From the NCBI GenBank assembly GCA_006218045.1, contig VBWB01000002.1, positions 62,001 through 126,000 of the forward strand: a stretch of 64,000 nucleotides of DNA, given 5' to 3'. Position 1 is the first letter of the stretch. The number at the start of each line of letters is the position of its first letter. The stretch comes from Stygiobacter sp. GTDB taxonomy: Bacteria > Pseudomonadota > Alphaproteobacteria > Rhodospirillales > Magnetospirillaceae. The notes under the pieces are model-generated. The model saw only the letters and a program-made list of their open reading frames with translations, had not been told where the DNA came from and searched no databases. A program made the translations under genes and the position numbers. This document shows positions 34,370 to 44,289 of this stretch, in pieces.

Positions 34370-36523
34370 ATGATGCGTCAATTCGAACTGGTCGAGCGGG
34401 TCAAGTCGTACGATCCCGCCGCTGACGAAGACGCCATCAATCGCGCCTATGTCTTCGCCATGAAGATGCACGGCTCGCAATTGCGGGCCTCGGGCGACCC
34501 TTATTTTTCCCATCCCATCGAAGTCGCCGGCATTCTGACCAAATACCGGTTGGATTGCGCCTCGATCATCACCGCGCTGTTGCACGACACCATCGAGGAT
34601 ACCCCGGCGACGCAAGAAGACATCGACCGGATGTTCGGCGTCGAAATTGGGCGTCTGGTCGATGGGGTGACCAAGCTTTCGCGCATCGAAATGCAGTCGG
34701 ACCACGCCAAGCAGGCGGAAAACCTGCGCAAGCTGGTCCTGGCCATGAGCGAGGACATCCGCGTCCTTCTGGTCAAGCTGGCCGACCGCGTGCATAACAT
34801 GCGGACCCTGCATTTCATCAAGAATCCGGACAAGCGCCGCCGCATCGCGCTTGAGACCATGGAAATCTATGCGCCGCTGGCCGAACGCATCGGCATGCAG
34901 GAAATGAAGATGGAATTGGAGGATCTGGCCTTCACCGAATTGCACGGTGACGCGCGCGGATCCATCATCGCCCGCCTGAACTTCCTGCGTGAGCAAGGCG
35001 GCGACCTGATCGGTCGTATCCTGGAAGAACTGCGCAAGACGCTGGAGGAGGCCGGCGTCCAGGCCACGGTATCGGGCCGGGAAAAGACGCCTTATTCCAT
35101 CTGGCTGAAGATGCAGCGCAAGAATGTCGGTTTCGAGCAATTGTCCGACATCATGGCCTTCCGCGTCGCCGTCGGCAGCATCGAGGATTGCTATCGGGCG
35201 TTGGGTGTCATCCATTCCAAGTATCCGATGGTGCCCAACCGCTTCAAGGACTACATCTCGACGCCCAAGCCCAATGGTTACCGGTCGCTGCACACCGGCG
35301 TCTTCGGGCCGGAACGGCATCGCATCGAGGTGCAGATTCGCACCCACGAGATGCATGAAGTGTCGGAACTGGGGGTCGCCGCCCACTGGAAATACAAACA
35401 AGGCGGTTCTCGCCAGACCGATGGCAGGCAATATCGCTGGCTCAGGGAATTGCTGGATATTCTGGAACACGCCTCTAATCCAGAGGAATTCCTGGAACAT
35501 ACCAAGCTCGAGATGTTCCAGGACCAGGTGTTCTGCTTCACTCCCAAGGGCGATCTGATTTCTCTGCCGTCGGGGGCCACCCCGGTGGATTTCGCCTATG
35601 CCGTCCATTCGCAGGTGGGTGACACCTGTGTGGGGGCCAAGATCAACGGTCGGATCATGCCGCTGCGGTCGCGCCTGCATAACGGCGATCAGGTGGAAAT
35701 CATCACCTCGAAGGCGCAGACGCCCAACCCGACCTGGGAACGCTTCGTCGTTTCCGGCAAGGCCCGTGCCCGTATCCGCCGCTTCGTCCGCACCCAGCAG
35801 CGCGCTCAATACGTCGATCTGGGTCGCGCCATCCTGGTCCGCGCCTTCCGCCAGGAAGGCTATGATTTCACCGAGAAGGCGCTGGACGGTGTCTTGAAAA
35901 TCTTCAAGGCCGCCAGCGTCGACGACCTGATCGCCGATGTGGGTGAGGGGGCGCTGACCGGCAAGGAAGTGGTGCTTCAGGTTTATCCGGAACTGAAGAC
36001 CAGTCCGGCCCAGCATGCCGACAACGTGGTGCTGCTGGGGCGTGTCAACAAGACTCAGGCCAAGCGCGATAAGGCCAACGCCGTGCCGATCAAGGGGTTG
36101 ATCCCCGGCATGGCCATGCATTTCGCCGGCTGCTGCCATCCGTTGCCCGGTGACCGCATCGTCGGCATCGTCAGCACCGGCAAGGGCGTCACCGTCCACA
36201 CCATCGATTGCGAAAATCTCGAGCAATATGCCGAGACGCCGGAGCGCTGGCTGGATATTTCGTGGGACGAGACCGACGGCGCCGCCCATGTGGGGCGTGT
36301 CGATCTGGTGGTCGCCAACGAGCCCGGGGCGCTGTCGACGGTGACCACGGTGATCGCCAAGAATGTGGGCAACATCACCAATCTGAAGATCACCAACCGC
36401 ACCACCGAATTTTTCGAGATGCTCATCGACATCGAGGTGCGCGACGTCAAGCATCTGACCAACGTCATCGCCGCCCTGCGGGCGACGCCGTCCATCTCGT
36501 CGGTGGAACGGGCTCGCAACTGA
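34370..36523 (+). CDS. spoT: Bifunctional (p)ppGpp synthetase/hydrolase, RelA/SpoT family (Rsh)
   Basis: A 717-residue protein. The hydrolase HD domain ([10 protein letters not shown] near residue 65 and [11 protein letters not shown]) is intact, then the synthetase ([31 protein letters not shown]), TGS ([21 protein letters not shown]), and ACT-type domain ([20 protein letters not shown]). Both catalytic sites are intact, as in single-copy alphaproteobacterial Rsh. I start at the ATG at 34370, nine bases after GGAGGT. Confidence 0.96.
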   Translation: MMRQFELVERVKSYDPAADEDAINRAYVFAMKMHGSQLRASGDPYFSHPIEVAGILTKYRLDCASIITALLHDTIEDTPATQEDIDRMFGVEIGRLVDGVTKLSRIEMQSDHAKQAENLRKLVLAMSEDIRVLLVKLADRVHNMRTLHFIKNPDKRRRIALETMEIYAPLAERIGMQEMKMELEDLAFTELHGDARGSIIARLNFLREQGGDLIGRILEELRKTLEEAGVQATVSGREKTPYSIWLKMQRKNVGFEQLSDIMAFRVAVGSIEDCYRALGVIHSKYPMVPNRFKDYISTPKPNGYRSLHTGVFGPERHRIEVQIRTHEMHEVSELGVAAHWKYKQGGSRQTDGRQYRWLRELLDILEHASNPEEFLEHTKLEMFQDQVFCFTPKGDLISLPSGATPVDFAYAVHSQVGDTCVGAKINGRIMPLRSRLHNGDQVEIITSKAQTPNPTWERFVVSGKARARIRRFVRTQQRAQYVDLGRAILVRAFRQEGYDFTEKALDGVLKIFKAASVDDLIADVGEGALTGKEVVLQVYPELKTSPAQHADNVVLLGRVNKTQAKRDKANAVPIKGLIPGMAMHFAGCCHPLPGDRIVGIVSTGKGVTVHTIDCENLEQYAETPERWLDISWDETDGAAHVGRVDLVVANEPGALSTVTTVIAKNVGNITNLKITNRTTEFFEMLIDIEVRDVKHLTNVIAALRATPSISSVERARN

Positions 36524-36543
36524 CCCGATCACAGGAAAAACTC

Positions 36544-37284
36544 ATGCCTGCCCTGCGCCTTGGCATCAATATCGACCACGTGGCCACCATCCGCAATGCC
36601 CGCGGCGGCCAGCACCCGGACCCGGTGCGCGCCGCGCACATGGCCGCCGCCGCCGGTGCCGACGGCATCACCGCCCATCTGCGCGAGGATCGCCGCCATA
36701 TTGCCGACCGCGATATCGAGCGGTTGGCCAACGAAATCAACTTGCCGCTCAATTTCGAGATGGCGGCGACCGAGGAGATGGTGGCCATTGCGCTCAGGCA
36801 TCGCCCCCATGCCGCCTGCATCGTCCCCGAACGGCGCGAGGAACGCACCACCGAGGGCGGTCTTGATGTGGCCGGGGCCAGGGAGCGCCTGCGCCCCATG
36901 GTGGAACGCCTGACCCAGGCGGGGATTCGCGTCTCCATGTTCATCGAGGCCGATCCCCGGCAATTGGATGCGTCGCGGGACATCGGCGCCCCGGTGGTCG
37001 AACTGCATACCGGCGCCTATTGCGAACATAGCGGCGCCGACCGCGACAAGGAATTGGCCCGTATCGTCGCCGCTGCCGCTCACGCCCAGGCCATCGGCCT
37101 CGAGTGCCATGCCGGTCATGGCTTGTCCTATGACACGGTCAAGCCCATCGCCGGCATCGGCTCCATCGCCGAGCTGAATATCGGCCATTTCCTGGTCGGC
37201 GAGGCCATTTTCATCGGCTTCGAGGCCTCGATCCGCCACATGCGCCATTTGATGGACGAGGCGCGCCGAGGCGGCATGGCTTGA
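36544..37284 (+). CDS. pdxJ: Pyridoxine 5'-phosphate synthase PdxJ
   Basis: A 246-residue enzyme that condenses 1-deoxyxylulose 5-phosphate with 3-amino-2-oxopropyl phosphate to make pyridoxine phosphate. [29 protein letters not shown], and [10 protein letters not shown] are intact, and [12 protein letters not shown] ends it. The ATG at 36544 lies 20 bases after spoT. Confidence 0.96.
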   Translation: MPALRLGINIDHVATIRNARGGQHPDPVRAAHMAAAAGADGITAHLREDRRHIADRDIERLANEINLPLNFEMAATEEMVAIALRHRPHAACIVPERREERTTEGGLDVAGARERLRPMVERLTQAGIRVSMFIEADPRQLDASRDIGAPVVELHTGAYCEHSGADRDKELARIVAAAAHAQAIGLECHAGHGLSYDTVKPIAGIGSIAELNIGHFLVGEAIFIGFEASIRHMRHLMDEARRGGMA

Positions 37285-37338
37285 GCACCGGGATCGAACT
37301 TGACAGCCGGCCCTTGGGCTGGTTTTCTCGCGCCATAT

Positions 37339-37359
37339 AGCGGCAACGCCGCTTTTTTT
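37339..37359 (+). terminator. Rho-independent terminator between pdxJ and lepB
   Basis: AGCGGC (37339-37344), loop AAC, GCCGCT (37348-37353), then a run of seven T. It ends the spoT-pdxJ transcript; in many relatives acpS follows pdxJ, but here it is absent. Confidence 0.85.
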
Positions 37360-37397
37360 GTTTCATATGAAATTCAACACATTAGGCGATAGCATTC

Positions 37398-38195
37398 ATG
37401 TCGAAAGCGAAAAGCGGCGGAACCTGGGAAACCATCAAGACGGTCGTGGTCGCCATGCTGATCGCCGCCTTTGTCCGCACCGTTGCCTTCGAGCCGTTCA
37501 ATATTCCCTCCGGGTCGATGATTCCGACCCTGTTGATCGGCGATTATTTGTTTGTCTCCAAATATGCCTACGGCTTCTCGCGCCATTCCATGCCGTTCAG
37601 CATGGGGCCCGAGGGTGGGCGGGTGCTGGAGCGCATCCCCGAACGCGGCGACGTGGTGGTGTTCAAGGTTTTCGTCTCCAAGCGTGACGGCCTGGGCCGC
37701 CCGGTGTTGGATGCCCAGGGGCGTCCGCTCAAGGACATGGTCGATTACATCAAGCGGGTCATCGGCCTGCCTGGCGACCGCATCCAGGTGGTGGGCGGCA
37801 TCCTGCACATCAATGGTCAGGCGGTGAAGCGCGACCGCATCGAGGATTTCGTCGAGCTGACCCGTGAAGGCAACATCATGCGGGCGCCGCAATACGTGGA
37901 GACCCTGCCCGAAGGCCGCACCCATCGCATCATCGAATTCCAGGGCGATAACGGCTTGGCCGATAATACGCCGGAATACATCGTACCCGCCGGCCATTAC
38001 TTCATGATGGGCGACAATCGCGACAATTCCGCCGATTCCCGCTTCCTCGACGAAGTGGGCTATGTCCCGGCCAATCGTCTGGTCGGTCGGGCCGAGGTGA
38101 TCTTCTTCTCCGGCGACGGTTCCGCTGCCCTGTGGGAAGTGTGGAAGTGGCCGTGGGCCATCCGGTTCTCACGGCTGCTCGATGGCATCGAATAG
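37398..38195 (+). CDS. lepB: Signal peptidase I
   Basis: A 265-residue inner-membrane protease that removes signal peptides. One N-terminal membrane helix (about residues 13-30), catalytic Ser40 in PSGSMIPTL, Lys119 in DYIKRVIGLPGDRI, and box E motif GDNRDNSADSRF. Normal length. Followed by rnc after 3 bases. Confidence 0.95.
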   Translation: MSKAKSGGTWETIKTVVVAMLIAAFVRTVAFEPFNIPSGSMIPTLLIGDYLFVSKYAYGFSRHSMPFSMGPEGGRVLERIPERGDVVVFKVFVSKRDGLGRPVLDAQGRPLKDMVDYIKRVIGLPGDRIQVVGGILHINGQAVKRDRIEDFVELTREGNIMRAPQYVETLPEGRTHRIIEFQGDNGLADNTPEYIVPAGHYFMMGDNRDNSADSRFLDEVGYVPANRLVGRAEVIFFSGDGSAALWEVWKWPWAIRFSRLLDGIE

Positions 38196-38198
38196 ACC

Positions 38199-38888
38199 AT
38201 GGATGGCGGACCGATCCACGATCTGTGCCAGCGGCTTGGACATGAATTCGCCCAATCGCAATTGCTGACCCAAGCTTTGACCCACCCCTCGGTGGCGCAA
38301 GGCCGTGCGCCCCGGCGCAACACCCCCTATGAACGTCTGGAATTCCTGGGCGACCGCGTGCTCGGGTTGGTGGTCGCCGACATGCTGTTTCATCGCTTCC
38401 CGACCGAGGCGGAAGGGGCCTTGGCGCGGCGTCACGCCGCCCTGGTCCGACGGGAAAGCTTGGCCGTGGTCGCCGGTCAGATCGGCCTGCCGCAATGTCT
38501 GACCCTGTCCAAGGGCGAGGAGGATGCCGGCGGGCGCGGCAATCCGGCCTTGCTGGCCGATGCCTGCGAAGCGGTGATCGGCGCTCTTTATGCCGATGCC
38601 GGTTTCGAGGTGGCGGCGCATTTCGTCCGTTCCGCCTGGACGGCGTTGATGGATGCGGCGGCCCAGCCGCCCAAGGATGCCAAGACCGCGTTGCAGGAAT
38701 GGGCGCAGGGCTTGGGCAAACCGTTGCCTGTCTATGCCGTGGCTGGACAGGATGGGCCACCCCATGATCCCACTTTTGTGGTATCGGTGACCGTTGAAGG
38801 CGTCGATCCGGTCCAGGGGACCGGGGCGTCCAAGCGGGTGGCGGAACAGGCCGCCGCCGCCTTGCTGTTGGAGAAGGTAAAAATATGA
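38199..38888 (+). CDS. rnc: Ribonuclease III
   Basis: A 229-residue dsRNA-cutting enzyme. Signature ERLEFLGDR at residues 45-53, second acidic site ADACEAVIGALYADAGF, and a C-terminal double-strand RNA-binding domain (ALQEWAQGLGKPLPVYA; GASKRVAEQAAAALLLEKV). Its stop overlaps the era start (ATGA). Confidence 0.96.
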   Translation: MDGGPIHDLCQRLGHEFAQSQLLTQALTHPSVAQGRAPRRNTPYERLEFLGDRVLGLVVADMLFHRFPTEAEGALARRHAALVRRESLAVVAGQIGLPQCLTLSKGEEDAGGRGNPALLADACEAVIGALYADAGFEVAAHFVRSAWTALMDAAAQPPKDAKTALQEWAQGLGKPLPVYAVAGQDGPPHDPTFVVSVTVEGVDPVQGTGASKRVAEQAAAALLLEKVKI

Positions 38889-39796
38889 CCGAGGTGCCTG
38901 AACACGAGAAACGCTGCGGCTACGTGGCCATCGTCGGCGCCCCCAATGCCGGCAAGTCGACCCTGACCAACGGATTGGTCGGCACCAAGGTTTCCATCGT
39001 CTCGCCCAAGGTGCAGACCACCCGGTTCCGGGTGTTGGGCATTCTGATGACCGGCCCGGCCCAGGTTATCCTGGTCGACACGCCCGGCATCTTCCAGCCC
39101 AAGCGCCGGCTCGACCGCGCCATGGTCGCCGCCGCTTGGCATGGCGCCAGTGACGCCGAGATCATCTGCCTGATGGTCGACGCCCATCGTGGTCTGGACG
39201 ATGATACCCGTGCCATTATCGACAAGCTGAAAGGTGCCAAGCGCGAGGCCATCCTGGTGCTCAACAAGGTCGATATGGTCAAAAAGGAAAAGCTGCTCAA
39301 GCTGACCGGCCAGTTGCACGAAGAAGGCATCTTCACCGACGTCTTCATGGTCTCGGCCTTGAAGGGCGACGGGTTGGCCGATCTGTCCAAGGTTCTGTCC
39401 GACCGCGTACCCTTGGGGCCGTGGATGTTCCCCGAGGACGAGGTCTCCGACCTGCCGCAACGCATGCTGGCGGCCGAGATCACCCGCGAAAAGGCCTTCA
39501 TCCAACTGCACGAGGAACTGCCCTATGCCCTGACCGTGGAAACGGAAAAATGGGAAGAGCGCGAGGACGGTTCCGCCCGCATCGATCAGGTCATCTATGT
39601 GCAGCGCGATGGGCAAAAGGCCATCGTCGTCGGCAAGGGTGGTCATCAGATCAAGACCATCGGCGCCGCCGCCCGAACTGAATTGGAAGCCCTGCTGGAA
39701 CGCCGGGTGCACCTGTTCCTGCATGTGAAAGTGCGCGAGGACTGGCAGGAAAAGCGCGGCCATTACAACGAAATGGGCCTGGATTTCGACGCCTGA
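38885..39796 (+). CDS. era: GTPase Era
   Basis: A 303-residue ribosome-assembly GTPase. P-loop GAPNAGKS (18-25), G3 DTPGIF, G4 NKVD, and a C-terminal KH domain with IVVGKGGHQIKTIGAAAR. It binds the 3' end of 16S rRNA. Confidence 0.96.
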   Translation: MTEVPEHEKRCGYVAIVGAPNAGKSTLTNGLVGTKVSIVSPKVQTTRFRVLGILMTGPAQVILVDTPGIFQPKRRLDRAMVAAAWHGASDAEIICLMVDAHRGLDDDTRAIIDKLKGAKREAILVLNKVDMVKKEKLLKLTGQLHEEGIFTDVFMVSALKGDGLADLSKVLSDRVPLGPWMFPEDEVSDLPQRMLAAEITREKAFIQLHEELPYALTVETEKWEEREDGSARIDQVIYVQRDGQKAIVVGKGGHQIKTIGAAARTELEALLERRVHLFLHVKVREDWQEKRGHYNEMGLDFDA

Positions 39797-39821
39797 TCCA
39801 GCGCCGCCGGAGATTCCCCCC

Positions 39822-40031
39822 ATGAGCCTGCGTGCCATCGGAATCGGACTGATCTGGTTGGGCACTTTGGCCCTGGTGGCGGTATTGCAACAGCGCATCC
39901 GGTCCGGCGCCTGGAGCCAGGAATCCCTGGACAATCCGCCGCCGGTGGAACGTTGGGCCGTGCCGGTCACCGCCATCGGCATGATCCTGGCAGCGGCGGG
40001 GGCGGGCTTGGTCATGTGGAGCTTCGTCTGA
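39822..40031 (+). CDS. Small two-helix membrane protein, unknown function
   Basis: A 69-residue frame with two membrane segments (IGLIWLGTLALVAVL and VTAIGMILAAAGAGLVMWSF) and a polar loop. It sits in the era-recO operon and its TGA overlaps the recO ATG (TGATG), which supports it being translated. I do not recognise a family. Confidence 0.65.
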   Translation: MSLRAIGIGLIWLGTLALVAVLQQRIRSGAWSQESLDNPPPVERWAVPVTAIGMILAAAGAGLVMWSFV

Positions 40032-40783
40032 TGGAATGGACCGATGACGGCATCGTTCTGGCGGTTCGTCGCCTGGGCGAGGCCGGCATCGTCGCCTCGC
40101 TCTTCACCCGCGACCATGGTCGCCATCCCGGCATGGTTCCCGGCGGCGCCGGCAGGGCCAATCGCGCCGCCCTGCAACCGGGCAATCTGGTCCAGGCGTC
40201 GTGGCGGGCGCGGCTGCCCGAGCAATTGGGCACCTATCGGCTGGAACTGGCCGAGGCTCATTCGGCCAGGGCGCTGGATGATGCTGTGCGTCTGGCCGCC
40301 CTGACGTCAGCCTGTGCCTTGTGCGAGGCCTTGCTGCCCGAACGCCAGCCCCATGCGCCATTGTTCGATGCCCTATCGGCTCTGTTGGCCAGCCTGACGG
40401 CGGTATCCTGGCCCAGCGTCTATGTGCATTGGGAACTGGCCTTGCTGCGGGGATTGGGTTATGGGCTGGATCTTTCGGCCTGCGCCGCCACCGGCGCCAC
40501 CACCGATCTGGTTTATGTCAGCCCAAAATCGGCCCGCGCCGTCAGTGCCGGGGCCGGGCGGCTCCATGCCCATAAACTGCTGCCTTTGCCGGCCTTCCTG
40601 TTGGAAAAAAGCGAAGGCGATGCCGCAGACATCGCCGCCGGTCTGGCCCTGACCGGCTATTTTATCGAGCGCCATTTGTTGCCGCAGCGGCACATCCCCA
40701 TGCCAGCGGCACGTTCGCGACTGGTTGACCGTTTGCGGCCATCGTCTACTATATCTGGACCAGAGAGCGAAGGAACCTCATGA
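40031..40783 (+). CDS. recO: DNA repair protein RecO
   Basis: A 250-residue RecFOR-pathway protein. Family marks are [32 protein letters not shown], and an alpha-helical middle ([12 protein letters not shown]). A C4-type zinc motif is not visible: only CAATGAT is seen in the family zone, fewer cysteines than usual. It overlaps parC (ATGA at 40780-40783). The start is the ATG at 40031, inside the small protein stop. Confidence 0.88.
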   Translation: MEWTDDGIVLAVRRLGEAGIVASLFTRDHGRHPGMVPGGAGRANRAALQPGNLVQASWRARLPEQLGTYRLELAEAHSARALDDAVRLAALTSACALCEALLPERQPHAPLFDALSALLASLTAVSWPSVYVHWELALLRGLGYGLDLSACAATGATTDLVYVSPKSARAVSAGAGRLHAHKLLPLPAFLLEKSEGDAADIAAGLALTGYFIERHLLPQRHIPMPAARSRLVDRLRPSSTISGPESEGTS

Positions 40784-43005
40784 CCCAACCTGCCGTCAGC
40801 GGCGATATCCGCGATACCTCGCTGTCCGAGGCCCTGGGCGAGCGCTATCTCGCCTATGCCATGTCCACCATCGTCTCGCGTTCGCTGCCCGATGTGCGCG
40901 ACGGCTTGAAGCCGGTGCACCGCCGCCTGCTGTTCGCCATGCGCCAGTTGAAGCTGGACCCCGAGGGCGGTTTCAAGAAATGCGCCCGCGTCGTCGGCGA
41001 CGTCATCGGCAAATATCACCCCCATGGCGACATGTCGGTCTATGACGCCATGGTCCGTTTGGCTCAGGATTTCGCCGTGCGCTATCCGCTGGTGGAAGGC
41101 CAGGGCAATTTCGGCAATATCGACGGCGACAACGCCGCCGCCATGCGATACACCGAGGCCAAGCTGACCGCTGTCGCCGCCGCCCTGATGGAAAATCTCG
41201 ACGACGACACGGTGGATTTCCGCCCCACCTATGACGGGTCGGAAGAGGAACCGGTGGTGATGCCCGCCGCCTTCCCCAATCTGTTGGCCAATGGCGCCGC
41301 CGGCATCGCGGTGGGCATGGCCACCAATATTCCCCCACACAATGTCGGCGAAATCTGCAACGCGCTGACCCATCTGATTGCCGCCCCCGATTGCCCCGTG
41401 GACGAGTTGGTCCGCCACATGCCCGGCCCCGATTTCCCCACCGGCGGCGTGCTGGTGGAAAGTCAGGCTTCCATCCACGAGGCTTATCGCACCGGGCGCG
41501 GCTCGTTCCGCCTGCGGGCCAAATGGGAAGTGGAAAAGCTGTCGCATGGGCTTTACCAGATCATCGTCACCGAAATTCCTTATCAGGTGCAGAAATCCAA
41601 GGTGATCGAGAAGATCGCCGAGTTGCTGAACGAGAAGAAACTACCGCTGTTGGCCGATATCCGCGACGAATCGGCGGAAGACGTCCGCGTCGTGCTGGAG
41701 CCGCGCAACCGCACGGTGGAAGCAGAGATGCTGATGGAGCAATTGTTCCGTCAGACCGATCTGGAAGTGCGCGTCAGCCTCAACATGAATGTTCTGGACC
41801 GCGACGCGGTGCCCAGCGTCATGAATTTGAAGCAGGTGCTGCAAGCCTTCCTCGACCACCGCATGGAGGTGCTGGAGCGCCGCTCGCGTTTCCGTCTCGA
41901 CAAGATCGAAAGACGGCTGGAGGTGCTGGAAGGCTATCTGGTCGCCTATCTCAACCTGGACGAGGTCATCCGCATCATCCGCGAGGAGGACGAGCCCAAG
42001 GCGGTGATGATGCGCACCTTCGGCCTGACCGAGGTGCAGACCGAAGCCATCTTGAACATGCGCCTGCGCTCGTTGCGCAAGCTGGAAGAGTTCGAGATCC
42101 GCAAGGAACACGATCAGCTTTCGGTGGAAAAGAGCGACCTTGAAGCCCTGCTGACGGACGAACCGCGGCGCTGGTCGACCATAGCCGAGCAAGTCGCCAC
42201 CACCCGCAAGGCCTTTGGTCCGGGTACGCCCTTGGGCGATCGCCGCACCCAACTGGCCGATGCGCCGTCGGCGGTGGTGGTGCCCATCGAAGCCTTCATC
42301 GAACGCGAACCGATTACCTTGCTGCTGTCGGAAAAGGGCTGGATCCGGGCCATGAAGGGCCATGTGGACCAGTTGGATGGCGTCAAGTTCAAGGAAGGCG
42401 ATCAGTTGAAGCTGGCGCTGAAGGCCGAGACCACCGACAAGCTGCTGGTCTTCACCTCGGATGGCCGTTTCTACACCATCGGCGGCGACAAGCTGCCGTC
42501 GGGCCGCGGCTTCGGCGAGCCTTTGCGGCTGATGATCGACATGGACAACGACGCCGAGGTGTTGTGCGTTTTCGCCCACAAGCCGGGACGCAAATTGCTG
42601 CTGTCGTCGTCGGGTGGGCGCGGTTTCCTCGTCGAGGAAGCCGAGGTGCTGGCCCAGACCAAGGCCGGCAAGATGGTGCTGAATTTGGGCGACGAGGGTG
42701 AAAAAGCGGCCTTCTGCCTGCCGGCCGAGGGTGATGCGGTGGCCATCATCGGCGACAACCGCAAGCTTCTGGTGTTCATGGCCGAGGAAATCCCGGTCAT
42801 GGCCCGGGGCAGGGGGGTGCTTTTGCAGAAGTATCGCGATGGCGGCGTCGCCGATATCAAGGTATTCACCCTGGCCGATGGCTTGTCGTGGAAGTCGGGT
42901 GAACGCACCCGCACCGAACAAGACTTGACCCCATGGCTGGGCAAGCGGGCTTCGGTTGGCCGTCTGCCGCCTACGGGTTTTCCGAGAGCCAATAAATTCA
43001 CCTGA
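40780..43005 (+). CDS. parC: DNA topoisomerase IV subunit A
   Basis: A 741-residue subunit. Catalytic Tyr124 in [10 protein letters not shown], quinolone region [17 protein letters not shown] (near 80-96). The C-terminal domain is short and lacks a GyrA box; hence ParC, not GyrA. Overlaps recO by four bases. Confidence 0.95.
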   Translation: MTQPAVSGDIRDTSLSEALGERYLAYAMSTIVSRSLPDVRDGLKPVHRRLLFAMRQLKLDPEGGFKKCARVVGDVIGKYHPHGDMSVYDAMVRLAQDFAVRYPLVEGQGNFGNIDGDNAAAMRYTEAKLTAVAAALMENLDDDTVDFRPTYDGSEEEPVVMPAAFPNLLANGAAGIAVGMATNIPPHNVGEICNALTHLIAAPDCPVDELVRHMPGPDFPTGGVLVESQASIHEAYRTGRGSFRLRAKWEVEKLSHGLYQIIVTEIPYQVQKSKVIEKIAELLNEKKLPLLADIRDESAEDVRVVLEPRNRTVEAEMLMEQLFRQTDLEVRVSLNMNVLDRDAVPSVMNLKQVLQAFLDHRMEVLERRSRFRLDKIERRLEVLEGYLVAYLNLDEVIRIIREEDEPKAVMMRTFGLTEVQTEAILNMRLRSLRKLEEFEIRKEHDQLSVEKSDLEALLTDEPRRWSTIAEQVATTRKAFGPGTPLGDRRTQLADAPSAVVVPIEAFIEREPITLLLSEKGWIRAMKGHVDQLDGVKFKEGDQLKLALKAETTDKLLVFTSDGRFYTIGGDKLPSGRGFGEPLRLMIDMDNDAEVLCVFAHKPGRKLLLSSSGGRGFLVEEAEVLAQTKAGKMVLNLGDEGEKAAFCLPAEGDAVAIIGDNRKLLVFMAEEIPVMARGRGVLLQKYRDGGVADIKVFTLADGLSWKSGERTRTEQDLTPWLGKRASVGRLPPTGFPRANKFT

Positions 43006-43007
43006 GG

Positions 43008-43022
43008 ACTGGTCAGACCAGT
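43008..43022. promoter_or_regulatory. FadR/GntR-like palindrome upstream of the TRAP binding-protein gene
   Basis: ACTGGTCAGACCAGT: perfect 7-1-7 palindrome holding the TGGTCnGACCA core of FadR-type GntR regulators. It starts three bases after the parC stop and lies 83 bases before the binding-protein ATG. It could also be a short hairpin (6-bp stem, 3-nt loop). Confidence 0.55.
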
Positions 43023-43104
43023 TCTTTCGTGCCAGGATCGCCCATCTGTAATCACTAAGGCAGGGCCGCAGGATCAATGGCCTTGCCATAACCAGGAGGA
43101 AAGC

Positions 43105-44202
43105 ATGGAAAGACGTTCCTTTCTGAAGGCTGCCGGTCTCGGCGTCGCCGGTTCCGCCATTGCCGCCCCGGCGATTGCTCAGACCAATCCCGAGGTCAAG
43201 TGGCGCATGGCGTCCAGTTTCCCCAAGAGCTTGGACACCATCTATGGCGGTGGTGAATTCGTCGCCAAGCGCGTTGCCGAACTGACCGACGGCAAGTTCC
43301 AGATTCGCGTCTTTGCCGCCGGTGAGATCGTCCCCGGCTTGCAGGTCATGGACGCCGTCCAGGCCGGCACGGTCGAATGCGGCGCCACCGTTTCCTATTA
43401 CTACGTGGGCAAGGATCCGACCTTCGCCTTTGAAGCGGCCATGCCGTTTGGCCTGAACGCCCGCCAGAACAATGCCTGGCTCTATCATGGTGGTGGCTTG
43501 CCGCTGCTGCGCGAGTTCTACAAGAAGTACAACGTCATCAATTTCCCCGCCGGCAATACCGGCGTGCAGATGGGTGGCTGGTTCCGTAAGGAAATCAAGT
43601 CGCTCAAGGATATGCAGGGCCTGAAGATGCGCATCGCCGGCATCGCCGGTCGTGTCATGGCCAAGATCGGCGTGGTGCCGCAGCAGCTGGCTGGCGGCGA
43701 TATCTATCCGTCGTTGGAAAAGGGCACCATCGACGCCGCCGAATGGGTCGGCCCCTATGATGACGAAAAGCTGGGCTTCCACAAGGTGGCCAAGTACTAC
43801 TACTATCCCGGCTTCTGGGAAGGCGGCCCGACCATTTCCCAGTATTGCAACCTGGACCAGTTCAACAATCTGCCCAAGCACTACCAATCTGCCTTCGAGG
43901 CAGCCTGTGCCGAAGCCAATCTTGACATGCAGGCCAAGTACGATGTGCTCAACATCGACGCCCTCAAGCGTCTGGTCGGGCAGGGCGCGCAGCTGCGGGC
44001 CTATCCCAAGGACGTCATGATCGCCGCCCAGGATGCCGCTTTCGAGCTGTATGACGAAATCGCCAAGGAAAATCCCGGCTTTGCCGCCGTCCTGACCAAC
44101 TGGAAGAAGTTCCGCGAGGACATCCATCTGTGGTGGCGGGTGGCGGAGTTCAATTATGATTCGTTCGTCTTGTCCAACCCGGTGGGTGGCAAGAAGAAGT
44201 AA
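43105..44202 (+). CDS. TRAP transporter solute-binding protein, TakP-like (2-oxoacid)
   Basis: A 365-residue periplasmic binding protein. Tat-like signal (MERRSFLKAAGLGVAG; cleavage after AIAQ). The mature part strongly resembles TakP of Rhodobacter sphaeroides, which binds pyruvate and other 2-oxoacids: WRMASSFPKSLDTIYGG, FAAGEIVPGLQVMDAV, NTGVQMGGWFRKEI, EWVGPYDDEKLGFHKV. The membrane genes are convergent on the other strand, an unusual split. AGGAGG precedes the ATG. Confidence 0.9.
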   Translation: MERRSFLKAAGLGVAGSAIAAPAIAQTNPEVKWRMASSFPKSLDTIYGGGEFVAKRVAELTDGKFQIRVFAAGEIVPGLQVMDAVQAGTVECGATVSYYYVGKDPTFAFEAAMPFGLNARQNNAWLYHGGGLPLLREFYKKYNVINFPAGNTGVQMGGWFRKEIKSLKDMQGLKMRIAGIAGRVMAKIGVVPQQLAGGDIYPSLEKGTIDAAEWVGPYDDEKLGFHKVAKYYYYPGFWEGGPTISQYCNLDQFNNLPKHYQSAFEAACAEANLDMQAKYDVLNIDALKRLVGQGAQLRAYPKDVMIAAQDAAFELYDEIAKENPGFAAVLTNWKKFREDIHLWWRVAEFNYDSFVLSNPVGGKKK

Positions 44203-44215
44203 AGGTACCAAAAAA

Positions 44216-44250
44216 ACGAAAAGCCCCGCCATTTTGGCGGGGCTTTTTTT
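44216..44250. terminator. Bidirectional terminator between the convergent TRAP genes
   Basis: AAGCCCCGCC (44221-44230), loop ATTTT, GGCGGGGCTT (44236-44245), with T runs on both strands. Confidence 0.9.
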
Positions 44251-44253
44251 ATT

Positions 44254-44281
44254 CCCCCCTTGGACGCATGCCCAAGGGGGG
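44254..44281. repeat. Inverted repeat between the TRAP genes
   Basis: CCCCCCTTGG (44254-44263) and CCAAGGGGGG (44272-44281), perfect ten-base arms with an eight-base loop, just past the terminator. No T run of its own; perhaps part of the dctM 3' end structure. Confidence 0.7.
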
Positions 44282-44289
44282 GGGGAAGA

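Noticed and set aside
33698-36532. 944-residue minus-strand frame
   Set aside because: Antisense shadow of rpoZ and spoT, with low-complexity composition typical of GC-rich reverse frames.
41641-44232. 863-residue minus-strand frame
   Set aside because: Antisense shadow of parC and the TRAP binding-protein gene.
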